Source: JAANXG01 sp963731035 (GTDB lineage: Bacteria; Pseudomonadota; Gammaproteobacteria; Arenicellales; JAANXG01). Taken from it: a stretch of DNA of 64,000 bases. Position 1 is the first letter of the stretch. Each line of letters starts with the position of its first letter. Location of the stretch: NCBI GenBank assembly GCA_963731035.1, contig CAVSUY010000007.1, forward strand, positions 62,001 to 126,000, written 5' to 3'. Made by a program: the position numbers and the translations under genes. This document shows, in pieces, positions 6,871 through 18,114 of the stretch. The notes beneath the pieces are model-generated. The model had not been told where the DNA came from. It did not search any database and was given only the letters and a program-made list of their open reading frames with translations.

Positions 6871-8121
6871 ATGTTGGGACTTATTAAGAAGGCCCTGTGG
6901 GTCACGGTGATGGCCCTGTCGCTGGGCAGCACCGCTTACGCCCAGGACACCATCAAGATGGGCGCCCTCGCCACTCTGGAAGGTGCCTACGCCGTACTGG
7001 GCGAGGACGGCATGCGTGGCGTCAAGATGGCGCTCAAGGAGTTCAATAACATGGCCGGCGGCAAGAAGATCGAGCTGATTACGGCTTCTTCCGATGCCTC
7101 GCCCGACAGCGCCATCCGTGCCGCGCGCAAGCTGGTGGAGCAGGACGGCGTACAAGTGCTGGTCGGCCCCCTGTCGGGTTCCGAGGGGCTCGCGATCAAG
7201 GACTACGCGAAGACGCAGCCCAACGTCACTTTCATAAACGGCACCTCCGCGGCTCAGGACACGACGCTTCGCAATCCCGCCCCGAACTTCTTCCGCTTCA
7301 GCACCGACGGCGCCCAGTGGATGGCGGGGCTCGGCGAGTACGCCTACAAGGAGAAGGGCTATCACAAGGTTGCCACGGTGGCCGAAGATTATTCCTATGA
7401 GTACACCCAGGCGTTCGGCTTCCTGGAGCCTTTCTGCCGGGCAGGCGGCAAGGCGCCCCTGGAGGATCGTTTCTGGGTGCCGATCGGCAACAAGGATTTT
7501 TCGTCGGTGATCGCGGCCATGCCGGATGACGTGGACGCCATCTACGTGGCTCTCGGGGGCGCGGACGCGGTCAACTTCCTGACCCAATACGAGCAGGCCG
7601 GCGGCTCGCTGCCTCTGATCGGGGGCTCCATCACCGTGGACCAGACGGTGCTCGGATCCAAGGGCCGGATCCGCAAGTTCGTGATCGGGACGCCTTCGGC
7701 CGGCCCCATCTCCGATACCTGGGACGACCCCCGCTGGAAGAAATTCGTCAAAGCTTACCAGGAGCAGTTCCCGGACGGTTTCCCGTCGCCTTCCCTGTTC
7801 GCGCACGGCTACTATGTCAACACCAAGGCCGCGCTGCTTGGCTTGAATAAGGTGAACGGCGACTTGTCTGATGGTGGCAAGAAATATCGTGAAGTCTTGT
7901 CGAATCTCGAGTTCGACACCCCGACCGGTCCAGTGAAGCTCGATGAGCGGCGCGAGGGCATTGCCAACATCTTCCTGACTGAGGTGGTGGAAGGTCCGAA
8001 CGGCAACCTGGTGAACAAGACCATCAAGGTCATCCACAACGTGAACCAGACCCTTGGGCTTCCCTACAAGAAGTTCCTCGAGTACGGGCAGGTAGGCCGT
8101 AACAACCCGCCCTGCAACTAG
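6871..8121 (+). CDS. Periplasmic ABC transporter substrate-binding protein (Leu/Ile/Val-binding family)
   Basis: An AGGAGG ribosome binding site precedes the ATG at 6871. The first 24 residues form a Sec signal peptide with an AYAQ cleavage site (LIKKALWVTVMALSLGSTAYA). The mature protein shows the periplasmic-binding fold of the LivK family: IKMGALATLEGAYAVLGEDGMRGVKMALKEF, a VQVLVGPLSGSEGLAIKDYA segment, and a VDAIYVALGGADAVNFLTQYEQAG segment. The position between livM and livG in one transcription unit makes it the receptor of this importer. At 416 residues it is of usual length. The binding pocket cannot be read well enough to name the ligand; the downstream hydrolases suggest a cyclic or acylated organic compound rather than a plain amino acid. 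Confidence 0.92.
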   Translation: MLGLIKKALWVTVMALSLGSTAYAQDTIKMGALATLEGAYAVLGEDGMRGVKMALKEFNNMAGGKKIELITASSDASPDSAIRAARKLVEQDGVQVLVGPLSGSEGLAIKDYAKTQPNVTFINGTSAAQDTTLRNPAPNFFRFSTDGAQWMAGLGEYAYKEKGYHKVATVAEDYSYEYTQAFGFLEPFCRAGGKAPLEDRFWVPIGNKDFSSVIAAMPDDVDAIYVALGGADAVNFLTQYEQAGGSLPLIGGSITVDQTVLGSKGRIRKFVIGTPSAGPISDTWDDPRWKKFVKAYQEQFPDGFPSPSLFAHGYYVNTKAALLGLNKVNGDLSDGGKKYREVLSNLEFDTPTGPVKLDERREGIANIFLTEVVEGPNGNLVNKTIKVIHNVNQTLGLPYKKFLEYGQVGRNNPPCN

Positions 8122-8133
8122 GACCTTCGTTCG

Positions 8134-8926
8134 ATGCCCGGAACCGACGCGCTTTCCCGCCTTCAGAGCGCCGGCCGCTATGCGCTGGAGCTCGAGGCTG
8201 TCAGCCGCCACTTCGGCGCGCTGGTGGCCCTGGCGGACATCAACCTGACCGTCAGGGCGGGGGAGCGGCGCGCGGTTCTGGGCTCGAACGGCGCGGGAAA
8301 GACGACTTTATTCAATGCCATCACCGGCGACTTCCCACCCACCACCGGCACCGTACGGCTGTTCGGGGAGGACGTCACCGATATGCCGAGCCACGAGCGC
8401 GTGCGGCGGGGCCTGCGCCGAACCTACCAGATCTCGCTGCTGTTCAGCCGCCTGAGCGTCATGGACAACATCTACCTCGCTTGCCGCGGCGTCAGCCGCG
8501 GACGCTACTCACTACGCCGGCCTTCGGCGGACGACAGCTCCATGCAGGCGGCGGAAACTCTGCTCGGGGCGGTGCATCTGGATGACGTACGCGAGGTGCC
8601 GGTGGCCACCCTCAGCCACGGCCAGCAGCGCCAGCTTGAGATCGCGCTGGCGTTGGCAGGGGCGCCGCGCCTGATCCTGTTCGACGAGCCGGCCGCCGGG
8701 CTTTCCCCGGCTGAACGCTCGGACCTCATCGCCATCCTGCAATCGCTCCCTGACCATATCAGTTACATCATCATCGAGCACGACATGGACGTGGCGTTGC
8801 GCGTGGTCGAGAGCGTGACCATGATGCACAACGGCCGCATCTTCAAGGAAGGGAGTCCCGAGGAGATCGAGAACGACCCGGAGGTCCAGGAGCTTTACCT
8901 CGGACAGGGGACAGGACAGAACGACC

Positions 8927-8955
<29 letters not shown>
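8134..8955 (+). CDS. livG: ABC transporter ATP-binding protein (LivG family)
   Basis: The 273 residues include Walker A GSNGAGKTT, signature LSHGQQRQ, Walker B LILFDEPAAGL and the switch His in IIEHDMDVAL. The signature is LSHGQ rather than LSGGQ, a common LivG variant. The gene starts 12 bases after the binding-protein stop and its 3' end overlaps the LivF-Tm-1 gene. It forms the heterodimeric ATPase of the importer together with the LivF domain of the next protein. Confidence 0.93.
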
Positions 8956-11240
<2,285 letters not shown>

Positions 11241-11254
<14 letters not shown>

Positions 11255-12074
11255 GCGAGCGGTGCTGCTCGAGAAATTCCAGGACATGAAGCGCCGGGGG
11301 ATACCCATCGTCGGCGGCGGGGCCGGCACGGGCCTGTCCGCCAAGTGCGAGGAAGCGGGCGGCATCGATCTGATCGTGATTTACAACTCCGGCCGCTACC
11401 GGATGGCCGGCCGCGGTTCCTTGTCCGGTCTGATGCCCTACGGCAACGCCAACGACGTGGTGATGGAAATGGCGCGCGAGGTACTCCCGGTGGTGTCGAG
11501 GACGCCGGTCCTGGCGGGGGTCAACGGCACCGATCCCTTTTGTATCTTCGACCACTACCTGGACCAGGTGAAGGCGGTGGGTTTTTCCGGCATCCAGAAC
11601 TTCCCGACGGTGGGACTCATCGACGGCACTTTCCGGGCCAACCTGGAGGAGACCGGCATGTCCTACGGCCTGGAGGTGGACCTGGTCCGCCTGGCGCACG
11701 AGAAGGACCTGCTCACTACGCCCTATGTCTTCAGCGAGGACGACGCCGTCGCCATGGCGACGGCCGGCGCCGACATCGTCGTGTGCCACATGGGTCTGAC
11801 CACGGGCGGCTCCATTGGCGCCGATACCGCCCTGGGATTGCACGAATGCCCGGCACTGGTGGACGCCTGGGCCGAAGCGGCGCTCAAGGTCAATCCGGAC
11901 ATCCTGGTCCTGGTTCACGGCGGCCCGGTGTCGATGCCCGAGGATGCGCGCTATGTCCTCGACAATACCGAGACCTGCCACGGCTTCTACGGCGCCTCTT
12001 CGATGGAGAGGCTGCCCACGGAAATTGCTTTAACCGAACAAACCAAGGCCTTCAAGGCGCTTGGCACAGCCTGA
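11241..12074 (+). CDS. PEP-hydrolase-like TIM-barrel protein, partner of the Tm-1-like domain
   Basis: Overlaps the end of the fusion gene by 14 bases. The 277 residues carry all family motifs: PIVGGGAGTGLSAKCEEAGG, DLIVIYNSGRYRMAGRGSL, VLAGVNGTDPF, GIQNFPTVGLIDG, VCHMGLTTGGSIGA, LVHGGPVS and GFYGASSMERLP. The family corresponds to the C-terminal half of plant Tm-1 and is annotated 'phosphoenolpyruvate hydrolase-like' or 'TIM-barrel signal transduction protein'. No reaction is well established for it. Strict gene pairing with UPF0261 suggests that the two halves work as one complex. The same fold is used as a sensor in the regulator at 1939, so both may recognise the same ligand; that is inference. 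Confidence 0.92.
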
Positions 12075-12089
12075 TAGGGGGATGAGTTC

Positions 12090-14207
12090 ATGACTACCGG
12101 TCTGGTTGGATCGATCATTCTTTGGCTCATTGTTGCGATCGTCGCGATCGTGGTGGTGGTTTACCTGCTTCACTGGCTTTATCACCGTTCCACCCGTGAG
12201 CTCGCCTTCGTGCGCACCGGTTTCGGCGGCGAGAAGGTGATCATCAGCGGTGGAGCGCTGGTATTGCCTATCCTTCACGAGATCACGCCGGTCAACCTGA
12301 ACGTGGTGCGAATACCGGTCTCCCGGGTGCGCGAGGACGCGGTCATGAGCCACGACCGCATGCGGGTCGACGTCGACGCCGAGTTCTTCGTGCGGGTGAT
12401 GCAGGAGCGCGAGGCCGTGTCCGCGGCCGCCTCCACCCTGGGCCGCCGCACCTTGGACCGCGACGGTCTCACGGATCTGTTGTCCGGCAAGTTCGTGGGG
12501 GCCGTCCGCTCGGTGGCGTCCGAGATGACCCTGGATGAGATGCACGAGAACCGGGAGGCCATGGTGGCCAAGGTCGAGGAGCGCGCCAGGAGCGCCCTGG
12601 CCCGCAACGGCCTGGAGCTGGAGTCCGTCGCCATCACCGACCTCGACCAGACCAACCTGGAGTACTTCAACCCGGCCAACCGCTTCGATGCCGAGGGTAT
12701 GACCCAGCTTATCGAGACCATCGAGACACGCCGCAAGCTGCGCAACGACATCGAGCAGTCTTCCATGGTGGCAATCCGCTCTCGCAATCTGGAGGCTGAA
12801 AAGGAAACATTGAAGCTCGAGCAGGAGAGCGAGAGCTCGCGCCTGAACCAGGAACAGGAGCTGGAGGCGATGCGCGCCGAGCAGCGCACCGCCATCCAGC
12901 GTACCCGGGTGGCCCGGGAGGCGGAGGCGGAGCAGTCGCGCATCGCCAGCGAGCAGGAAACCCGCGAGCACGAGATCGCCCGCCAGCGCGCCCTGGAGTC
13001 TGCGGAGATTGCCGCCCGGGAGGAAGTGGAGAAAGCGCGCATCGTCCACGAGCAGTCGCTGGAGGGCGCGCGCCTGGACCGCGAGCTGCAGGTGCGGTCA
13101 CAGCAGATCAAGCAGAAGCACGAGATCGATTACGCGGAGATCACCGCCAACGAGGATGTGGAACGTTCGCGCATCGTGTCCGAGAGGCAGCTGCGCGAGG
13201 CGCGCATCGTCGCCGACGAGGAGATCGAGTCCCGGGACATCGTGCGCGGTCAGCAGCTGGAGACCGCCCGGCTGACCGCCCACAAGGTTGTGGAGTCGGC
13301 ACGCATTGACCAGGAGAAGACCCTGGACAAGGCGCGCATCGAGCGCGAGCGCCTGCTGCGCGCCCAGCAGATCTCTCAGCGCCAGTCCATTGACGAGGCC
13401 GAGATCTCGGCGCGCGAGGAGACGGAGCGGGCCCGTATCGCCTCCGAGCGCGGCCTGGATGAAGTGCGCATCCTCAAGGAGCGCGACATCAGGCGGCTGG
13501 AGGTCGAGCGCGAGATGGCCCTGGAACTGGCCGAGATCGAGCGGCACATCAGCGTGCTGCAGAAGCAGTCCGAGGAAGCCGAGGCCCGCAGCTCCACCGA
13601 GGCGGCGCGGGTGAAAGCGGTGGAGGCGGAAGAAACGGTCAACACCCGGCGCGAGACCGTGATCGCCGAGCGCATCGCGGCAGTGGACCGGCTGCTGGCG
13701 GAGAAGGACGCCGACACCGCGCGCATCGCCGCCGAGGCCGACAAGATCACCGCCACCGTCGCCGCCGAAGCCCAGCGCCTGCGCAACGAGGCCGACAACA
13801 TCCTGAGCCCCGACGCCCGCGCCGGCGCCCTGCGCTCGAAGATGATCGACCGGCTGGAGAGCATCGTCCGCGAGAGCGTCAAGCCCATGGAGAACATCGA
13901 GGGCATCAAGATCCTCCACGTCGACGGCCTGGGGGGCGGGGGAGACGGCGGCCATCGCTCGCCCACCGACGAGGTGATCGAGAGCGCGCTGCGTTACCGT
14001 GCCCAGGCGCCCTTGATCGACGAGATGATGAAGGAGATCGGCGTCGAGAATCCCAACGTCGCGCGCCTGGGCGACATTTTCCGCTCGGCAAGGGACGCAC
14101 AGAGCCTTGCCCAGAGCACGGCCCCGGCCAAGGACGAGTCCGACGACGGCGGCGGCCGCAAGTCGGGGGGAAGGTCGAGCCGCAAAGCGGATAAGCAGGA
14201 GGAGTGA
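12090..14207 (+). CDS. Flotillin/YqiK-like SPFH protein with extended coiled coil
   Basis: The ATG follows a GGGGATGAG site. Residues 5-30 form a membrane helix (IILWLIVAIVAIVVVVYLL). The SPFH/band-7 domain follows (about 35-240; RTGFGGEKVIISGGALVLPILHEITPVNL, DRMRVDVDAEFFVRV, DLDQTNLEYFNPANRFDAEG). A long charged coiled coil covers about 240-570, built on a loose 'ARI-x-E-x-x-L-x-x-ARI' repeat. A flotillin-type C-terminal region comes next (VKPMENIEGIKILHVDGLGGG) and a Lys/Ser-rich tail. At 705 residues it is longer than the roughly 500-560 of many bacterial flotillins, mostly through the coiled coil. Flotillins scaffold membrane microdomains; this position inside the transport array suggests that it organises the importer and its enzymes. 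Confidence 0.93.
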   Translation: MTTGLVGSIILWLIVAIVAIVVVVYLLHWLYHRSTRELAFVRTGFGGEKVIISGGALVLPILHEITPVNLNVVRIPVSRVREDAVMSHDRMRVDVDAEFFVRVMQEREAVSAAASTLGRRTLDRDGLTDLLSGKFVGAVRSVASEMTLDEMHENREAMVAKVEERARSALARNGLELESVAITDLDQTNLEYFNPANRFDAEGMTQLIETIETRRKLRNDIEQSSMVAIRSRNLEAEKETLKLEQESESSRLNQEQELEAMRAEQRTAIQRTRVAREAEAEQSRIASEQETREHEIARQRALESAEIAAREEVEKARIVHEQSLEGARLDRELQVRSQQIKQKHEIDYAEITANEDVERSRIVSERQLREARIVADEEIESRDIVRGQQLETARLTAHKVVESARIDQEKTLDKARIERERLLRAQQISQRQSIDEAEISAREETERARIASERGLDEVRILKERDIRRLEVEREMALELAEIERHISVLQKQSEEAEARSSTEAARVKAVEAEETVNTRRETVIAERIAAVDRLLAEKDADTARIAAEADKITATVAAEAQRLRNEADNILSPDARAGALRSKMIDRLESIVRESVKPMENIEGIKILHVDGLGGGGDGGHRSPTDEVIESALRYRAQAPLIDEMMKEIGVENPNVARLGDIFRSARDAQSLAQSTAPAKDESDDGGGRKSGGRSSRKADKQEE

Positions 14208-14216
14208 GGCGGAGCG

Positions 14217-14654
14217 ATGGCGCAGGTTTACATATCTTCGGTAATCGGCGCGCCCGCCGACCAGATCTGGGCGGCGGTCCGGGATTTCAACGCGCTGCCG
14301 GACTGGCATCCGAACATCGCCGAGAGCCGCATCGAAGGAGCCGCCCCCTCCGACCAGGTCGGCTGCGTGCGGGCCTTCCGGCTCACCGACGGCGGCGCGA
14401 TCCGCGAGCGGCTGCTGGCTCTGTCGGACTACGACTACAGCTGCACGTATTCCATCCTGGAGAGTCCGATGGGAGTGGAGAACTACGTCGCCACCCTGAA
14501 GCTGACCCCGATTACCGACGGCAACCGCACCTTCGCCGAGTGGTCCGCGGAGTTTGACTGCCCGGCCGAGCGCGAGGACGCGCTGGTCGAGGAGATCGGC
14601 ACGGGTGTCTTCCAGGCCGGCTTCGATGCGCTCAAGGAACGCTTCGGACAGTGA
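14217..14654 (+). CDS. SRPBCC-family (START/Bet v1-fold) ligand-binding protein
   Basis: The 145 residues show the SRPBCC pattern IGAPADQIWAAVRDFNALPDWHP, RAFRLTDGGAIRERLLALSD and YSILESPMGVENYVATLKLTPI, ending in the long C-terminal helix GTGVFQAGFDALKERF. The fold has a hydrophobic cavity for small molecules; members include polyketide cyclases and hormone receptors. It is a paralogue of the N-terminal domain of the next gene, 127 bases downstream, so the pair arose by duplication. A REPIN-like doublet lies between them. Its substrate is unknown, but it probably handles the compound taken up by the transporter. Confidence 0.88.
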   Translation: MAQVYISSVIGAPADQIWAAVRDFNALPDWHPNIAESRIEGAAPSDQVGCVRAFRLTDGGAIRERLLALSDYDYSCTYSILESPMGVENYVATLKLTPITDGNRTFAEWSAEFDCPAEREDALVEEIGTGVFQAGFDALKERFGQ

Positions 14655-14676
14655 TGGCGGCATACTCGTTCAAGGG

Positions 14677-14757
14677 ATCGCGGCTGAAGCCGCTCCTACA
14701 ATCTGAGGTTCATCGCGGTGCTGAACCCGGGATCGTAGGAGCGGCTTCAGCCGCGGT
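14677..14757. repeat. REPIN-like doublet, copy 1
   Basis: Two inverted copies of GTAGGAGCGGCTTCAGCC followed by GCG(A/G)T: the left arm in reverse orientation at 14677-14699, the right arm at 14735-14757, separated by 35 bases. Each arm is itself a hairpin (GCGGC-TTCA-GCCGC). The copy at 48442 has the same layout. It lies between two SRPBCC genes. Confidence 0.85.
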
Positions 14758-14780
14758 CCTTACATGAGCGCCGATGTGAC

Positions 14781-16304
14781 ATGCAGGTCAAGGTGAGCCG
14801 CAGCACCGTGATCGACGCGCCGCTTCCGGCGGTGTGGGAAGTGTTGCGCGATTTCAACGGACACGACCGCTGGCATCCGGCGGTGGCTCGCAGCACGCTG
14901 GAGGAGGCCTCACGGACCGATGAGATAGGCGCGGTCCGGAGCTTTCAGCTCGCCGGTGGCGAGCGGCTGCGCGAGCAGTTGCTGTCCCTTTCCGACAAGG
15001 ACCACAGCTTCCGCTACGCCATCGTCGACAGTGAGATCCCCTTGCACGACTACGTGGCGAAAGTGTCGCTCAAGCCGGTGACCGACGGCGACCGTACGTT
15101 CTGGTCGTGGAGCTCGCGATTCAGGACACCGAAGGGACGAGAGCAGGAGTTGGCAAGACTGGTCGCCGAGGGCGTCTATGAAGCGGGCTTCGATGCGATC
15201 CGTTCCCGGGTCGAAAGTCACCGCCGGCATGCCGTGTCCTCCGTCGCAGCGGGCGCAACCGCGGCGATCGCGGCCGGGTCGGTGGCACGCGCAGCCGCGG
15301 CCGGCGCCATCCAGGGCACTGCCATGATCATCGATCGATACGGCGGGCCCGGGGAGCTGCACCCGGTCGCCGCCTCCGCGCCGCCGCCGGGTCCCGGCCA
15401 GGTGCGGCTGCGCCAGAATGCGATCGGCGTCAACTTCATCGATGTCTACTGCCGGACCGGCTACTTCGATCTCGTCAAGCCGCCCGGCGGGCTCGGCATG
15501 GAAGCCGCCGGCGAGGTGATCGACGTGGGGCGCGGCGTGCGGCACCTGTCACCCGGGCAGCGCGCTGCATATGCCTGCCCGCCGGTCGGCGCCTATACGA
15601 CGGTGCGCACCATGGGCGCGGAACTGGTGGTGCCGTTGCCGGATTTCATCGACGACATCACCGCGGCCGCAGGTTTGTTGAAGGGTATGGCCGCCGAGTT
15701 TCTCCTGCACCGCGTGCATCCGCTCAAGCGCGGAGAGACGGCGTTGATTTTCGCCCCGGCCGGCGGCGTGGGACGCCTGCTCTGTCAGTGGGCCGCGTAC
15801 CTCGGCGCCACGGTAATCGGCGCCACTTCCAGCGAGGAGAAGGCGCGCGCCGCGCGCGCCGCCGGAGCGCATCACGTCATCGTGCCCGGCGAGGCCAGCC
15901 TCGAGGAGCAGGTGCGTGCCCTGACTGACGGGCGCGGCGTCGACGTCGTCTACGACGCCGTGGGACGGGACAGCTTCCGCCATTCCCTGGCGGCGCTGGC
16001 ACCTTGCGGCCACTTGGTGAGCTACGGCCAGGCCTCCGGCGACATCGGCTCCTGGGATATCGGTTCGCTGGCCGCCAACTCGACAACTCTGTCCCGGCCC
16101 AACTACGTGCACTACACCGATACCCGCGACAAGGTGGAGTCGATTACCGAAAGGTTGTTCGACGCCATCTCCCGGCAGATCGTCCGCATCGAGGCAAACC
16201 ACCGCTTTCCCTTGAGCGAAGCCGCCGCCGCCCACCGGGCGCTGGAGGGCCGCGAGACCACCGGCTCCATCGTGCTGATACCGGATCCGGAGGCGGCCAG
16301 GTGA
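14781..16304 (+). CDS. SRPBCC domain fused to a zinc-free quinone oxidoreductase (MDR superfamily)
   Basis: A single frame of 507 residues. Residues 1-145 repeat the SRPBCC pattern of the preceding gene (IDAPLPAVWEVLRDFNGHDRWHP, GVYEAGFDAIRSR). An Ala-rich link (about 146-180) follows. Then comes a complete NADPH:quinone reductase-type MDR enzyme: MIIDRYGGPGELHPV, QNAIGVNFIDVYCRTGYF, GLGMEAAGEVIDVG, the nucleotide-binding FAPAGGVGRLLCQWAAYLGATVIGATSS, YDAVGRDSF and a C-terminal HRALEGRETTGSIVL. No zinc-binding cysteines are seen. It is expected to reduce a quinone or enone with NADPH, and the attached SRPBCC domain may present the substrate. The fusion is not a frameshift artefact since both parts are complete in one frame. 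Confidence 0.9.
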   Translation: MQVKVSRSTVIDAPLPAVWEVLRDFNGHDRWHPAVARSTLEEASRTDEIGAVRSFQLAGGERLREQLLSLSDKDHSFRYAIVDSEIPLHDYVAKVSLKPVTDGDRTFWSWSSRFRTPKGREQELARLVAEGVYEAGFDAIRSRVESHRRHAVSSVAAGATAAIAAGSVARAAAAGAIQGTAMIIDRYGGPGELHPVAASAPPPGPGQVRLRQNAIGVNFIDVYCRTGYFDLVKPPGGLGMEAAGEVIDVGRGVRHLSPGQRAAYACPPVGAYTTVRTMGAELVVPLPDFIDDITAAAGLLKGMAAEFLLHRVHPLKRGETALIFAPAGGVGRLLCQWAAYLGATVIGATSSEEKARAARAAGAHHVIVPGEASLEEQVRALTDGRGVDVVYDAVGRDSFRHSLAALAPCGHLVSYGQASGDIGSWDIGSLAANSTTLSRPNYVHYTDTRDKVESITERLFDAISRQIVRIEANHRFPLSEAAAAHRALEGRETTGSIVLIPDPEAAR

Positions 16305-16328
16305 CGCCACGGCGCGGTGGACGGGACT

Positions 16329-16386
16329 GTAGGAGCGACTTCAGTCGCGATGGAAAATTGAAAAACGCGACTAAAGTCCCTCCTGC
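16329..16386. repeat. REPIN-like doublet, diverged copy 2
   Basis: The left arm (16329-16351) reads GTAGGAGCGACTTCAGTC then GCGAT; the stem bases are changed on both sides (GAC/GTC instead of GGC/GCC) so pairing is kept. The right arm (about 16366-16386) is an eroded inverse copy. It lies between the QOR fusion and the FAH-family gene. Confidence 0.7.
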
Positions 16387-16443
16387 AATCCGTGGTTCAT
16401 GATCACGGTGGTCCGAAACGTGAACGAGAGAAGAACATAGCAG

Positions 16444-17316
16444 ATGAAATACGCCGTATTCGATTGGAAAGATGCCCGCCATGTCGGCCGGGTCAATGAA
16501 GAGGACAAAACCGTCGAGCGCCTCGAGTTGCCCGCCGGCGCCGCCGATACCGACGGAGTCTGTTGCCTGATTGGGGGAGGGTCTCCTGGGACGATGGAGA
16601 CGCTTTCGCTGGACGAGGTGCGGCTCGCGGCACCCGTGCCGCGGCCCCGACGCAACATTTTCTGCGTCGGCAAGAACTACCACGAGCATGCCGCCGAGTT
16701 CGCTTCCTCGGGGTTCGACTCCTCGGCCGCCAAGGGTGCAGTGCCCAAGGCGCCCATCGTCTTCTCCAAACTGCCGGAGACGGTCATCGCCCCGGGCGCC
16801 GCTATTCTTATCGACGGGTCCGTTGACACCACCATTGACTACGAGGCAGAGCTGGCGGTCATCATCGGCACGGCCGGGCGCAATATCAAAGCGGAGGACG
16901 CGCTGTCCCATGTATGGGGCTACACCATCGTCAACGACGTCACCGCCCGCGAGCTGCAGGGCCGTCACAGCCAATGGCTGATCGGCAAGTCCCAGGATAC
17001 GTTCTGTCCCATGGGCCCGTGGGCGGTGACCGCCGACGCCATCGACCTGTCCGATACTGCCGTACGCTGCCGGGTCAACGACGAGCCGCGCCAGGACTCC
17101 AACACCAGGCTGCTGATATTCGACGTCCCCACCATCATTGCCGCGATCTCCAACGGCATCACCTTGCGTCCCGGCGATGTGATCGCCACCGGCACCCCCG
17201 CCGGCGTCGGAATCGGCTTCAAACCGCCCAGGTACCTGGTCCCCGGAGACCGCGTACGGATAGAGATACAGGGCATCGGCGCGCTCGAGAATCCCGTCGA
17301 GGCGTTTCAATCATGA
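16444..17316 (+). CDS. Fumarylacetoacetate hydrolase (FAH) family protein
   Basis: The 290 residues carry the FAH C-terminal domain: IFCVGKNYHEHAAEF (catalytic His region), PIVFSKLPETVIAPGAAI, the metal ligands in DYEAELAVIIG, YTIVNDVTARELQ, MGPWAVTADAI and GDVIATGTPAGVG. Members cleave or decarboxylate beta-diketo acids with Mg2+ at the end of aromatic and sugar-acid pathways. The stop overlaps the start of the following alpha/beta hydrolase (ATGA), so the two are translationally coupled and probably act in sequence. Substrate unknown; cytosolic. Confidence 0.92.
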   Translation: MKYAVFDWKDARHVGRVNEEDKTVERLELPAGAADTDGVCCLIGGGSPGTMETLSLDEVRLAAPVPRPRRNIFCVGKNYHEHAAEFASSGFDSSAAKGAVPKAPIVFSKLPETVIAPGAAILIDGSVDTTIDYEAELAVIIGTAGRNIKAEDALSHVWGYTIVNDVTARELQGRHSQWLIGKSQDTFCPMGPWAVTADAIDLSDTAVRCRVNDEPRQDSNTRLLIFDVPTIIAAISNGITLRPGDVIATGTPAGVGIGFKPPRYLVPGDRVRIEIQGIGALENPVEAFQS

Positions 17317-18110
17317 CGGACCTGCGCATTGGCAGCATGCTCATAGAGGACACCGGCGAGGGATCCACGGTGGTCATGGTGCACGGTCTCGGTGGCACGT
17401 CCAACAGTTTTCAGACCCTGATGGCATCGGTAGCGGACTGCCGGGTGCTGCGTCCGGACCTGCCCGGTGCCGGGCGTTCGGCTTACCGGCCCGGCTTGTC
17501 GAGCCTCGAGCGCATGGCTGTATCAATCAAGGATTGCCTGCGCGCCGCCGGCCTGGAGCAGGCGCATTTTGTCGGCCATTCCATGGGCACGATGTTGTGC
17601 CAGTATCTGGCCGCCGGCTCTCCAGAACTGGTGCGCAGCCTGACCCTGTTCGGGCCTATACTGGAACCGCCGGTCGCCGCCCGCCAGGCGCTGAAGGAAC
17701 GCGCCCAGGCGGCCAGGGCCAGTGGCATGGCGGGTATCGCGGACGCGATTTGCATGGGCAGCATCGCGGAGGCGTCCCGCAGGGCCAACCCGGCAGTGGT
17801 CGCTTTCGTACGGGAGAGCATCATGCGCCAGGACCCGGCCGGGTACGCGTCGCATTGCGACGCCCTCAGCGAAGCGCCCCCCGCGGACCACGCGGCGATA
17901 CGCTGCCCGACGCTGCTGGTGGCCGGCGACAAGGACCCGGTGGCACCGGTGGACATGGGGCGCCGACTGCAGGAACGGATACAGGACGCCAGGCTCGAGG
18001 TCGTCCCCGGCGTCGGACATTGGATCATGGTGGAGGCCCCGGGGCGCTCCACCGAACTGCTGCGAGGGCATCTCGACGAGATCGCGCGGCAATCTCACTC
18101 ACGAGGCTAG
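17313..18110 (+). CDS. Alpha/beta hydrolase
   Basis: The ATG at 17313 overlaps the FAH stop by 4 bases; the long open frame upstream of it (back to 16914) is the shadow of the FAH gene. The 265 residues show the oxyanion-hole motif HGLGGTSNSF, nucleophile elbow GHSMGT, acid residue in VAGDKDPVAP and catalytic His in VPGVGHWIMVEAP. It resembles the ring-cleavage or 3-oxoadipate enol-lactone hydrolase class that often accompanies FAH-family enzymes. The exact ester, lactone or C-C bond cleaved cannot be told. Confidence 0.92.
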   Translation: MTDLRIGSMLIEDTGEGSTVVMVHGLGGTSNSFQTLMASVADCRVLRPDLPGAGRSAYRPGLSSLERMAVSIKDCLRAAGLEQAHFVGHSMGTMLCQYLAAGSPELVRSLTLFGPILEPPVAARQALKERAQAARASGMAGIADAICMGSIAEASRRANPAVVAFVRESIMRQDPAGYASHCDALSEAPPADHAAIRCPTLLVAGDKDPVAPVDMGRRLQERIQDARLEVVPGVGHWIMVEAPGRSTELLRGHLDEIARQSHSRG

Positions 18111-18114
18111 CACC

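Noticed and set aside
12030..14663. Long minus-strand open frames opposite the flotillin gene
   Set aside because: GC-rich third positions and Glu/Arg-rich coding on the plus strand create open antisense frames; the translations show no domain features.
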